Shown one piece after another: positions 8,622 through 16,799 of a DNA stretch of 64,000 bases (position 1 is the stretch's first letter; each line of letters starts with the position of its first letter). The DNA lies in the NCBI GenBank assembly GCA_965277695.1, contig CBDIDQ010000001.1:309653-373652 (forward strand), given 5' to 3'. Below the pieces are notes generated by a model. It had not been told where the DNA came from. It saw nothing but the letters and a program-made list of their open reading frames with translations, and searched no databases. This stretch comes from JABSOG01 sp965277695. Lineage in GTDB: Bacteria; Pseudomonadota; Gammaproteobacteria; Enterobacterales; Alteromonadaceae. The translations under genes and the position numbers were made by a program.

Positions 8622-9527
8622 ATGACCAATTTTAATGATATGTCATTATTTGCCTATGTTGTCGATGCTGGTAGCTTTACCGCAGCGGCAGAATTAAAGC
8701 AAATACCGAAATCGACCATTAGTCGCCGCATCACTCACCTTGAAGCATCATTGAATACTCGTTTACTAGAGCGTACCACCCGACAGTTAAGACTGACTGA
8801 GGTTGGTCAGGTTTATTATCAACATTGTCGGCGGATCATTGAAGAAGCGGAAGCTGCAGAAATTTCGGTAAATAAATTAATGGGTAAACCTAAAGGCACT
8901 TTACGAATCAATACCTCTGTTACTATTGGGCAGCATTTGCTCGGTCCATTGCTCGCTGAATTTTTGCTGATCTACCCTGATATTGATATTCAATTATTGA
9001 CCACTAACCGACTGGTTGATTTAATCGATGAAGGCTTCGATCTCGCCATACGAGTAGGCGCACTCACTGACTCATCCCATATATCCAAATATCTTGGTTC
9101 CACGCGATTAAAATGTTACGCAAGCCCAGCCTATATACGTGAAATGGGCGAGCCTAAATCGCCAGATCAGTTAATTAAGCACCAATGCATTAGCATGAGT
9201 AACAATATTCAGATGGCCAATTGGCGACTAGAAAATAACAATAATCAAACTAAAATAGTGCCTATAAAAAATAAAGTAGTGGTATACGACTTTACCATTG
9301 TAAGGGAGCTGATCATAAACAATGCAGGCATTGGCATGTTGCCCAATTATTTACTTAAAGATAAATATTACGCTGCAAAGGCTCAAATATTGTTACCCTC
9401 ATGGAGCAGTCCAAAGATAGAGCTACATGCAATATATCCGAGCCGTAAGGGTATGACCCCAAAATTAAGAGTATTCTTAGACTTCATCTCAGAAAAGTTT
9501 AGAGAACGGCATTTATTCAGTGAATAG
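8622..9527 (+). CDS. LysR-family transcriptional regulator
   Basis: A 301-residue LysR regulator. Residues 1-60 form the winged helix-turn-helix (FAYVVDAGSFTAAAELKQIP, then STISRRITHLEASLNTRLLE). The rest is the effector-binding domain of the CrgA/YafC-like group (PKGTLRINTSVTIGQHLLGP). The ATG at 8622 is preferred over an upstream TTG because it follows ggtgga and gives the normal distance to the helix-turn-helix. It is divergently transcribed from the hydrolase-pirin-ABM operon, the usual arrangement for a LysR protein controlling its neighbour, so it probably binds the 116-bp gap. The inducer is unknown. Confidence 0.9.
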   Translation: MTNFNDMSLFAYVVDAGSFTAAAELKQIPKSTISRRITHLEASLNTRLLERTTRQLRLTEVGQVYYQHCRRIIEEAEAAEISVNKLMGKPKGTLRINTSVTIGQHLLGPLLAEFLLIYPDIDIQLLTTNRLVDLIDEGFDLAIRVGALTDSSHISKYLGSTRLKCYASPAYIREMGEPKSPDQLIKHQCISMSNNIQMANWRLENNNNQTKIVPIKNKVVVYDFTIVRELIINNAGIGMLPNYLLKDKYYAAKAQILLPSWSSPKIELHAIYPSRKGMTPKLRVFLDFISEKFRERHLFSE

Positions 9528-9561
9528 TGTCAGGATTATTTTACCAATAGCGGTCAATTGA

Positions 9562-10509
9562 TTAACGGTTCAACAGCTCGGCATTCGTTGGATATTGCTC
9601 AAGTAACTCTACAACTTTCCGAGCACCATCTTCAGCTTTGAGACTAGTAAGTGCCCTTCGTAAAACCCTTACACTTTCGATATCCTTCGAATTTAGCAGC
9701 AGTTCCTCACGGCGCGTACTACTTTTAGCAATATCCAGTGCAGGAAAAACCCGCTGACTGGCCGCCTCACGTGATAACACGATTTCCATATTGCCCGTCC
9801 CTTTGAACTCCTCAAATATCACTTGATCCATTCGGCTACCAGTATCAACCAGTACGGTGGCTAGAATGGTCAGCGACCCACCATTTTCAATTTTTCTGGC
9901 TGCGCCAAACAGTTTTCGTGGTATTTCCATCGCTCTAGCATCCATCCCACCTGACATGGTACGACCACTGCTCTTTTGATTGGCATTATATACACGCGAA
10001 AGCCTTGTCAGAGAATCAATGACAATCATTACATCGTGACCTTCGCCAGCTTGTTTACGAGCGATGTTAAGCAGGTTATTGGCTACACGAACATGTTGAC
10101 CATAGGTTTCATCCGTAGATGAGGCGTGTACTTGTGCCGGCACGCTGCGTTTAAAATCCGTTACCTCTTCTGGACGTTCATCGATGAGTAGCGCATAAAG
10201 CTTTATCTCGGGATAAGCGGTCCCCACCGCTTGGCAAATATGTTTTAAAATGGTGGTTTTTCCAGAGCCTGGCGGCGCAACAATCAAACCTCGCTGACCC
10301 ATTCCGATTGGCGTAAACAAATCCATCGCTCGGGTGGAAAATTCTTGAGAGCCTAACTCTAGGCGAATACACTGATAAGGATTAATGGCGACGCCATTTG
10401 AAAAGCTTTTTTGCGGGTCAGCTACATCCTTGACCACTTCACTGACTGGATCTGCGGGTTCGGCGACTTTTTTTCTCTTCACCTTCAAACTTAATATTTC
10501 TCTTGTCAT
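9562..10509 (-). CDS. Short Rho-like ATPase lacking the primary RNA-binding domain
   Basis: A 315-residue paralogue of transcription terminator Rho (419 residues in E. coli). Residues 45-310 match the Rho motor core. They include Walker A APPGSGKTT (K84), the LIDERPEEVTD segment (E111 aligns with the catalytic Glu), Walker B VMIVIDSLTRLSR (D165), a Q-loop region MSGGMDARAM, and DTGSRMDQVIFEEFKGTGN with Arg where E. coli has the R-loop Lys. The N-terminal helical and cold-shock OB domains are absent; only about 40 charged residues precede the core. The P-loop reads PPGSGKT instead of the usual PPKAGKT, so a Lys within the bicyclomycin pocket is lost. It stands alone, convergent to the LysR gene, and is surely not the housekeeping Rho. 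Function unknown. Confidence 0.85.
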   Translation of the reverse strand: MTREILSLKVKRKKVAEPADPVSEVVKDVADPQKSFSNGVAINPYQCIRLELGSQEFSTRAMDLFTPIGMGQRGLIVAPPGSGKTTILKHICQAVGTAYPEIKLYALLIDERPEEVTDFKRSVPAQVHASSTDETYGQHVRVANNLLNIARKQAGEGHDVMIVIDSLTRLSRVYNANQKSSGRTMSGGMDARAMEIPRKLFGAARKIENGGSLTILATVLVDTGSRMDQVIFEEFKGTGNMEIVLSREAASQRVFPALDIAKSSTRREELLLNSKDIESVRVLRRALTSLKAEDGARKVVELLEQYPTNAELLNR

Positions 10510-10705
10510 AATATCGGTTTATAGCTCTTGGTAATTAAGGTTTTTTGACATCTTTACAGTCGCCTTCGGCAGGCTCCTAGCGTAGCTAACAACTTATAAT
10601 ATTGACCGTGTAAGGTTACATTTTATTAACCGCTAGATAATAGCGTATTAGAAAAAGTATTGATAAGCTTTTACGCTATAAAAAAGGGGGAAATCTGTTG
10701 TTTAA

Positions 10706-10895
10706 CAAAACAGCCCTATTGATGTGGATGTGGCCACAACTAAAAAGACAAGAGGTGACTACCAAGCAAGGTTTATTGTATGCTCTCAAAGTTTAGTCAA
10801 GCGGCGAACGCTGGCGAACTGGTCGCAGATATGCCATTCATTTTTTAGTTTGGAAAAAATAATGCTTGAAATGACAAAAACGATGTCACTTTAAC
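10706..10895 (+). pseudogene. Possible N-terminal remnant of an IS1634/IS4-type transposase
   Basis: A 60-codon frame without a start codon reads VDVATTKKTRGDYQARF and then SLVKRRTLANWSQICH. The order TTK..RG.Y...then VK.RTLANLS resembles the first 45 residues of IS1634/IS4-like transposases. No further transposase sequence follows. Low-confidence relic. Confidence 0.3.
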
Positions 10896-11019
10896 CATAA
10901 GCTGTCATTGTGTTAGAGGTTAAGTTGTTGATTTCTCTTGGACCAAAAAAATACGAGTGGTGAGAGTTTTAACCATAAGTTGTCATTGAGGGGGCTGCTT
11001 TTTACCATAAGCTGTCATT
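10891..11019 (+). repeat. Left cluster of three ccataagctgtcatt repeats
   Basis: Copies at 10891-10910, 10969-10988 and 11002-11019, all in the same orientation, with core ccataag(c/t)tgtcatt. A second cluster in the opposite orientation lies at 11772-11829. Together they bracket the YoeB toxin module like the multi-repeat ends of an IS21-family element. Confidence 0.75.
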
Positions 11020-11156
11020 TTGTGACGACCCAATACGCCAATATTTAACCCTAAGACCATTATGCACAAAAATATAGTAGCAATGAATTAAATGAACACC
11101 AGCGCTCGGCTTTCAGATAGGTGCTTGCTTTAATTACGCAATATCCTGCCTCATTT

Positions 11157-11186
11157 TTGACCTTGGCTGCAAATCCTTGCTATACT
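11157..11186 (+). promoter_or_regulatory. Sigma-70-type promoter of the toxin-antitoxin operon
   Basis: TTGACC at 11157-11162 and TATACT at 11181-11186, separated by 18 bases, about 60 bases before the antitoxin ATG. Confidence 0.65.
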
Positions 11187-11244
11187 CTTTGAGTCTTATT
11201 TAGAACCTACTTAGTACCATCATAGACTATCGGAGTCCTTCATT

Positions 11245-11499
11245 ATGATCGCAAATAAAGTCCAAGCCAAAACTTATATTGATTCAGAAACCAAAGTAAA
11301 GTTTGAAGAGTTGGCCCAAGAACATGGCTTTGATTCAATTTCTTCTGTATTAAGGGTATACATTAAAACCTGCGTTATGCAACATTCGTTAAACTTGGAT
11401 TTAACCCAAAAGAACTCTGTGACTAACCCTGATGTCATCGAAGCCATAAATCAAGCAGAAGCAGGCCAAATTACCAGAAGAGAATTACCTAATGTATAA
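11245..11499 (+). CDS. Ribbon-helix-helix (RelB/DinJ-like) antitoxin
   Basis: An 84-residue protein. The N-terminal half looks like a RelB/DinJ-type ribbon-helix-helix: short beta strand VQAKTYID, helix ETKVKFEELAQEHG, then SISSVLRVYIKTCVMQ. The polar C-terminal tail (NPDVIEAINQAEAGQ) should wrap the toxin. An upstream cggag precedes the ATG, and a near-consensus promoter lies at 11157-11186. It overlaps the toxin gene by eight bases. YoeB toxins normally pair with YefM, a Phd-fold antitoxin, so this partner is unusual. Such antitoxins usually repress their own operon. Confidence 0.82.
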   Translation: MIANKVQAKTYIDSETKVKFEELAQEHGFDSISSVLRVYIKTCVMQHSLNLDLTQKNSVTNPDVIEAINQAEAGQITRRELPNV

Positions 11500-11761
11500 A
11501 GGTTTTACCGACAAAGCATGGGATGACGTCAATTACTGGATAGTCACGGATAAAAAGACCTATAAAAGAATAAAGCGTTTAATTGAAGATATTGAACGTA
11601 ACCCTTTTGCTGGCATTGGTCAGCCTGAAGCGTTAAAGCACAATTGGTCTGGTTGGTGGTCCAGAAGGATCGATCAGGAGCATAGAATTGTGTATAAAGT
11701 AAGAACTCTCGGCAATAACGAAAAAGAGCTTGTTATTGCTTCATTAAAAGGCCATTACTAA
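11492..11761 (+). CDS. yoeB: YoeB-family mRNA interferase toxin
   Basis: An 89-residue Txe/YoeB toxin, a ribosome-dependent endoribonuclease that cuts mRNA in the A site. All family landmarks are present: WDDVNYW, TDKKTYKRIKRLIEDI, NPFAGIGQPE with E46, the WSRRIDQEHRIVY segment with R65, and the C-terminal GHY (H88, Y89) that matches H83-Y84 of E. coli YoeB. The ATG lies inside the end of the antitoxin gene (eight-base overlap). The module sits between two inverted repeat clusters and directly next to the 3' end of the 4.5S RNA gene, so it looks like an inserted cargo unit. Confidence 0.9.
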   Translation: MYKGFTDKAWDDVNYWIVTDKKTYKRIKRLIEDIERNPFAGIGQPEALKHNWSGWWSRRIDQEHRIVYKVRTLGNNEKELVIASLKGHY

Positions 11762-11771
11762 CGACGTTTTT

Positions 11772-11829
11772 CAATGACAAATTATGGATCTACAATGACA
11801 ATATATGGTTAAGCAATGACAGCTTATGG
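11772..11829 (-). repeat. Right cluster of three inverted ccataagctgtcatt-type repeats
   Basis: Copies at 11772-11787, 11793-11810 and 11814-11829 with core caatgaca(a/g)(a/c)t(t/a)atgg, the reverse complement of the left cluster. The outermost copy is the best match. Confidence 0.75.
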
Positions 11830-11854
11830 GTATAATAACAAACGAAGGAGATTT

Positions 11855-11972
11855 AGGTGGCAACCCCACTAGCCACATCCCGGCACATGAGTCACAAGTT
11901 ATGGTTGCTCCCTTCCGGGCCTGGCCAGGTTCACCTGCTATCATTGCGAGAGGACCAATGGGACTACCATTG
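11855..11972 (-). ncRNA. ffs: 4.5S RNA of the signal recognition particle
   Basis: On the minus strand this is the bacterial SRP RNA. The conserved apical domain reads caggcccggaagggagca, next to ggtgaacctggc and gtgccgggatgtggct, which match the E. coli sequence block by block. The 5' arm (tggtagtcccattggt, from about 11969) pairs with the 3' arm (ctagtggggttgcca, to about 11858) over some 16 base pairs including G-U pairs. It binds Ffh and directs inner-membrane proteins to FtsY and SecYEG. Exact ends are estimated from the terminal stem. The repeat-flanked toxin module begins within 30 bp of its 3' end. Confidence 0.95.
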
Positions 11973-12060
11973 AGTTGCTTCAACTATCGTTGAAAGCGGG
12001 CGCATTATTACCAATTCACCGAGATTGATCAAGCAGTATTTTCGTCTAATTCAAAGTAAT

Positions 12061-12646
12061 TTAACTCACTTGGGCGTTTTTTCCACGAATGCCTTTATAA
12101 AAGGCTTTTACTGTACGTAAATCGTCCTCAACTTGCCCGGTAAGCGCCATTGGCTTGCCTATTTTGAACTGTTTATGCTGATAATCAAAGGCAACAGGCA
12201 AAAGTGGCACTTTGGCTCCAATCGCCATGTGTAAAAAACCCAGCTTCCATTCCTTCACCGACCTTCTGGTACCCTCTGGAGCCAACGCCACCACTAACCG
12301 CTCTTCAGTGTTGTAGTGCTGAACTATCTGCCCGACGATGCCGTGAGCGGCCCTTTCTGTTGGTAGGAATACCACCAACCTTGTTCAAAAAGACACTGAA
12401 CGGCCAAAAGAACAAACTATGCTTGATTAAAAACGAAACTTTTAAACCGGAGGCCAACAATACCAAGATTGCCACCACAAAATCCCAATTCGATGAATGG
12501 GGTGCAAGGACAACAAGGTATTTTTTCAGGCTGGGGAAATCGCCACAAACCTGCCAACCCATTAACTTCAAACCAGTGCGACCTAACCACTTTGAAAATG
12601 CGTTGCCCGACTGCGGCGATTGATTATCTGCTGATACACTTAACAT
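12061..12646 (-). pseudogene. PlsC-like 1-acyl-glycerol-3-phosphate acyltransferase, frameshifted
   Basis: Two frames together encode one lysophospholipid acyltransferase-like protein of about 190 residues. The first (to 12646) has GWQVCGDFPSLKKY, the HX4D motif in APHSSNWD and FLNKVGGIPTNRKG. The second supplies AAHGIVGQIVQHYN, the substrate motif APEGTRR and KLGFLHMAIGAKVPLLPVAF. The frame changes at about 12350-12362, within a run of A and G/C residues. Members of this short family are common in marine gammaproteobacteria and may acylate lipids at the inner membrane. One inserted or deleted base would repair it. Confidence 0.82.
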
Positions 12647-12657
12647 CTTGGTAAAAT

Positions 12658-12709
12658 TTCTACTGTTTATTTCTACTGTTTATTTCTACTGTTTATTTCT
12701 ACTGTTTTA
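12658..12709. repeat. Tandem repeat, 13-bp unit, four copies
   Basis: The unit ttctactgtttat is repeated three times exactly and a fourth time with one change, between the acyltransferase gene and the DUF3014 gene. The last copy touches the DUF3014 stop codon. Confidence 0.9.
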
Positions 12710-13595
12710 TTGTGCCAACAAGCTTCTATAACGTCTTAACAACGGTTTAAGCTTTTTAACGTTATCGCTACCTAATCGCAATACTTGTCTTTGCACATGG
12801 GTCAACGACTGCCATTCTTCGTTTTTAAAGTCATACATCACTTTAGGTGATACCAGTTCAATACGACCTTCAACAACGGGGGTTTCAAGCACATGGTCGA
12901 TAGCTTGAAGCAAGGTATCGGTGAAATCATGATCTGGATAACCAATTTCATCATAGACCTTTTTCACCAAGGGTTTGTACTTGTTATAAAGCTGAAGCAT
13001 CTCCTCAGGCTCAGCAGAAGTAATAATCGCCATGTAAACGTCATAACGCTCAAAACTGCTTTGGTCAATAAAAGCGACATCTTCTTTTTCGTTGACTTTA
13101 AAACGACTAATAGGCGGCTTAAACGAAGAGAACTCACGTACCACGGTGCCTGAGGCCATGTTATCAACAAAAACCACAAAACGACGAATAATGTCTTTGT
13201 TAACAAAACAAAGCGGCAAAATCATGATGCCACGACATATCAGTTAGTTCTTTAAATACAATCGGATCGCTCTGCTCAAGCGCGGGTAAGACAATTTTTG
13301 GGGTCGGCTCTGGCTCAGGGATTGGCTCCGGCTCTGGGGTAATAACAACTTCTGGCACCGGCACAGGCGCTGGTTCAACCACAGGTTCAGGATCGGGCTC
13401 AGGGATTTTTACCTCCGCAACCACAGCTACCGGCGCAGGTGCTGGCGGAGCTGGCTCTTCTTTGAGCAATGACCAAGCGGCAAACCCACCGATAATAACA
13501 ACTAGTGCGCCACCTAAAATTAGCCCCATTTTTTGGCTGTTGTTCTCTTTGCTTGTGTCTGCACTATTTTCGCTAATGTCTTCACTGTCCGTCAT
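12707..13595 (-). pseudogene. DUF3014 family protein, frameshifted
   Basis: Two overlapping frames make one DUF3014 protein of about 295 residues. The first (from 13595) has an acidic N-terminus, one membrane helix (MGLILGGALVVIIGGFAAW) and a long Pro-Glu repeat region that would span the periplasm, ending LEQSDPIVFKELTD. The second (from about 13218) continues with NKDIIRRFVVFVDNMASGTV, YPDHDFTDTLLQAIDHVLETP and a C-terminal LRRYRSLL, which is the DUF3014 core. The switch lies in the short overlap 13200-13225 around ttgttttgtt. Function is unknown; the family looks like a membrane-anchored periplasmic protein. Confidence 0.82.
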
Positions 13596-13719
13596 TTTTT
13601 ACGCTCACCTAGTTGTCAAATGGAATGCTTTTGATTGTTGCTGAGAATACTTAAGCATTTGTTTTACTAATAATAAATTAAATGGCTATAATTTGCTTAT
13701 AAGAATGTAAAAAAATCAA

Positions 13720-14859
13720 GTGGTGATCAAGATAAACAGACAAAAGCCCAAAATCGCGCTAATTCTAACCGGTGGTGGAGCCCGAGCGGCTTATCAAGTC
13801 GGCCTGTTAAAGGCCATCACCACTTTGTTGCCGAGAAATTCCAAAAGCCCTTTTGATATCATTTGTGGCACTTCTGCGGGTTCAATCAATGCCACTCAGT
13901 TAGCTTGTTATGCATCGAGCTATCATTTAGGGGTAAAAAAACTCGAATGGGCATGGAAAAATTTCACCACCCAAAAAGTCTATCATTGCGATTTTCGTCG
14001 GGTCTTTGGCCATCTGCTGTGGGGATTTTTATCCAACTTTCAGGCTGATTACGCCAGTCAACGCCCCGGCAGTCTGTTTGATAATGCGCCATTAAATACA
14101 TTGCTAAATCAATTGCTTGATTTAAAACGAATTGATCGCAATATTCACCGAGGTTATCTTGATGCCCTTTGCATTTCGGCTTCATCCTACTCCGACGGTG
14201 ATTCGATTAGTTTTTTCCAGTCCGAGCAACAAATCGAATGGGCTAGAGCCCGACGCAAGGGCGTCAAAACCGACATAACGATTGATCACTTAATGGCGTC
14301 ATCATCCATTCCACTGGTTTTCCCCTCAGTTAAAATCAAACAGCATTATTATGGCGATGGCTCAGTACATCAGTTATCACCGCTAAGCCCGGCTATTCAT
14401 TTGGGCGCTAATAAAATTTTTATCATCGGTGTCGAACAACCCGTTGAAGACAAATTTTATGGCCAGCAACCACATCACCCAAACGTACCCTATATTGCAG
14501 GTCACCTGCTCGATACCATCTTTGCCGATACCCTCAATGCCGACGTAGAACGAATGCAACGAATTAACAGTACCTTAAAGTTAATTCCGCCAGAAAATCA
14601 ACCCGTCGATTTAAAACCAATCCAAAGCATGGTCGTCAATCCCAGCCACAACTTTAATTCCATTGCTGGTGATTTTTATCAAGATTTACCCATGGCAGTA
14701 CGCTGGATACTACGCCTGGCGGGAGTTGATGATCACAGTGATTCCAGCTTGGTGAGCTACTTAATGTTTGAAAAAAACTATACTCAGGAGCTGATCAAAC
14801 TCGGCCAGCACGATGGCCTCGCCCAGATTGACGAAATAGCCGCGTTTTTAGAAATATAA
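13720..14859 (+). CDS. Patatin-like phospholipase
   Basis: A 379-residue patatin-family serine hydrolase. The oxyanion-hole glycines are at residues 18-28 (GGGARAAYQVG), the nucleophile elbow GTSAG has Ser52, and the catalytic Asp is D213 in YYGDGSVHQ (DGS instead of the usual DGG). An extra 160-residue C-terminal part is typical of the bacterial proteins annotated as RssA-like patatins. There is no signal peptide, so it is probably cytoplasmic or peripheral. The start is GTG with no strong ribosome site; a second GTG follows at once. It is convergent with dnaG and divergent from the DUF3014 gene. Confidence 0.85.
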   Translation: MVIKINRQKPKIALILTGGGARAAYQVGLLKAITTLLPRNSKSPFDIICGTSAGSINATQLACYASSYHLGVKKLEWAWKNFTTQKVYHCDFRRVFGHLLWGFLSNFQADYASQRPGSLFDNAPLNTLLNQLLDLKRIDRNIHRGYLDALCISASSYSDGDSISFFQSEQQIEWARARRKGVKTDITIDHLMASSSIPLVFPSVKIKQHYYGDGSVHQLSPLSPAIHLGANKIFIIGVEQPVEDKFYGQQPHHPNVPYIAGHLLDTIFADTLNADVERMQRINSTLKLIPPENQPVDLKPIQSMVVNPSHNFNSIAGDFYQDLPMAVRWILRLAGVDDHSDSSLVSYLMFEKNYTQELIKLGQHDGLAQIDEIAAFLEI

Positions 14860-14937
14860 TTGATTATAAATACACCAAAGGAATATATTCTTTTGCTTTT
14901 AATTGTTAATTGTTGATTGTTATGAATTTGGCGAAGC

Positions 14938-16698
14938 CTACCCGCCTTTACGCTTATCCAACGCCACCACCAACATTTGATATTCTTTCTTCTCTGCGGC
15001 GGTCATAGTTGCCGTTTTGGCTTTAAGCAGCAACTGCTCCGCTCGTTGATTGAGATATTCATCTTCAACAAAACGGATCGTGGCCTTAAACTCATCGACA
15101 AGTAAGTCCTCACTCACCATATGATCCCAACTGGCCAAACGGCTAATATAACTGCCTTCTTTTTGATCGCGATAAACTTCAATCAATTGGGCGGTCGTCG
15201 CAGCGTTCATTTGTAAAATGCTTCTTTGGAGATTAAACAGCAGGCCAAACCCAGGCATATCAATATTTTCATAAGACGAGTTTAGCGGAATTTCGTGAGC
15301 CAAACTGGGGTGCTGAACCAACAAACCAATCGCCCGGCGCATCGGGGTTAACTTCATTTTCCCCACTTGTACAGGCGTCGTTGTAGCTGCGTCAGCAAAA
15401 TACCTGTCCAACTGACTACGCTCACGTCCAACAATGACCGCCAGCTTATCGAGAATAATATCGCGGAAAAACTCGCTGGGAATTTTTTCAATCAAGGGTT
15501 TCGCAGCCGCCACCAATGCGGTTTTGCCACTGTCAGTGGTGCTATCAATGGTCAGCAACAAATGCTCAAAAAAGAACTGATTAAATGACTTGGCTTCACC
15601 CAAACGGGTCTCAAACGCCGCCTTGCCTTCTTTTTGTACTAGGGTATCTGGGTCTTCGCCCTCAGGCAAAAACGTGAATGTCAGTTCAATGCCGTCTTTC
15701 AGATGTGCCAAGGCGTTTTCTAACGCTCGCCACGCCGCATCAATCCCGGCTCTGTCACCGTCATAACAAAAGATGACTTTTTTGACGTTTCTAAACAGCA
15801 TTTGCAAATGTTCAGGGGTGGTAGATGTACCAAGCGATGCAACCGCATAACGAATGCCTTGCTCAGCCAACGCCACCACATCCATATAACCTTCAACCAC
15901 CACCACTTGGCTTAGCTTGTCGTCAAACTGCTTGGCTTCATATAAACCGTATAATTCAAAGCCTTTATGAAATATCCGCGTCTCTGGTGAGTTAAGATAC
16001 TTGGGCTGCCCATCACCGAGTATTCGTCCACCAAAACCAATCACTTTGCCACGACGATTACGAATAGGAAACATCAGCCGATCACGAAAAAAGTCAAACT
16101 CCCGACCATTATCGTTGGCCGTTGTGACTTTTAAATCGAGCAATTGCTGACGCACAGTATTACTATTGCTGGCAAACTGCTTTAACGCCCCATCCCACTC
16201 AGATGGCGCATAACCGATGCCAAACTGCTGCACCGTTTCACCAGATAAGCCTCGGCTCTTGATGTAATCAATGACTTTTTTACCGTTGGCGTGATGCTTT
16301 AATTGATGACGAAAAAAACGACTGACCAGCTCCATCAACTCAAAATCCGACTGAATCACCGCCTTGGAATACTGCGGCTTGGCCAATGCCTGACCATCCT
16401 CAGTGGGGATCTCCATATGATGTTTTTGCGCCAGATCTTCAATCGCTTCAACAAACTCCAGTTTGTCGTATTCCATCAAAAAGGTGATCACGTTGCCGCT
16501 GACACCACAACCAAAGCAATGATAAAACTGTTTGTCAGCACTGACAGAAAAAGAAGGGGATTTTTCGTTGTGAAATGGGCAACACGCCTGATAATTCTTA
16601 CCGGCTTTTTTCAACGGCACATAACCATCAATCAACTCGATGATATCAGTGCGGGCAATTAAATCATCAATGAAATAACGGGGGATCCGGCCAGCCAA
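14938..16698 (-). CDS. dnaG: DNA primase DnaG
   Basis: A 586-residue primase (581 in E. coli) that makes RNA primers for lagging-strand synthesis. The N-terminal zinc ribbon has C40 and H43 (CCPFHNEK) and YHCFGCGVSG. The central Toprim core has VVVEGYMDVVAL and YDGDRAG. The C-terminal region is the helical DnaB-binding domain. The start is TTG at 16698: it encodes the residue before AGRIPRYF, exactly where E. coli DnaG begins, with aaggtaa upstream. It is third in rpsU-yqeY-dnaG. The usual next gene, rpoD, is missing; a convergent patatin follows. Confidence 0.97.
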   Translation of the reverse strand: MAGRIPRYFIDDLIARTDIIELIDGYVPLKKAGKNYQACCPFHNEKSPSFSVSADKQFYHCFGCGVSGNVITFLMEYDKLEFVEAIEDLAQKHHMEIPTEDGQALAKPQYSKAVIQSDFELMELVSRFFRHQLKHHANGKKVIDYIKSRGLSGETVQQFGIGYAPSEWDGALKQFASNSNTVRQQLLDLKVTTANDNGREFDFFRDRLMFPIRNRRGKVIGFGGRILGDGQPKYLNSPETRIFHKGFELYGLYEAKQFDDKLSQVVVVEGYMDVVALAEQGIRYAVASLGTSTTPEHLQMLFRNVKKVIFCYDGDRAGIDAAWRALENALAHLKDGIELTFTFLPEGEDPDTLVQKEGKAAFETRLGEAKSFNQFFFEHLLLTIDSTTDSGKTALVAAAKPLIEKIPSEFFRDIILDKLAVIVGRERSQLDRYFADAATTTPVQVGKMKLTPMRRAIGLLVQHPSLAHEIPLNSSYENIDMPGFGLLFNLQRSILQMNAATTAQLIEVYRDQKEGSYISRLASWDHMVSEDLLVDEFKATIRFVEDEYLNQRAEQLLLKAKTATMTAAEKKEYQMLVVALDKRKGG

Positions 16699-16737
16699 TG
16701 GAAGTTACCTTATGATTAATGCTAGCCCCAGAAACAA

Positions 16738-16770
16738 CAAAACCGTACTCCTCAACAGAGTACGGTTTTA
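16738..16770 (-). terminator. Hairpin terminator/attenuator between yqeY and dnaG
   Basis: The ten-base stem aaccgtactc/gagtacggtt (16741-16750 with 16758-16767) has a seven-base loop and, on the minus strand, is followed by ttttgttgttt. It would reduce read-through from rpsU-yqeY into dnaG, as an attenuator does between rpsU and dnaG in E. coli. Confidence 0.75.
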
Positions 16771-16799
16771 TGGCAATGTGACATAACAAACGAGTTTGT

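Larger units (their letters stand above)
10510..11156. other. Long non-coding stretch with transposase relic and left repeat cluster
   Basis: This gap between the Rho-like gene and the toxin module contains the transposase relic (10706-10895) and three direct copies of a 15-20 bp repeat (10891-11019). Its left part should contain the promoter of the Rho-like gene, but I could not single one out. Confidence 0.5.

Noticed and set aside
11771..11983. Open frame of 70 codons on the minus strand
   Set aside because: It lies over the 4.5S RNA gene and the right repeat cluster and has no protein features.
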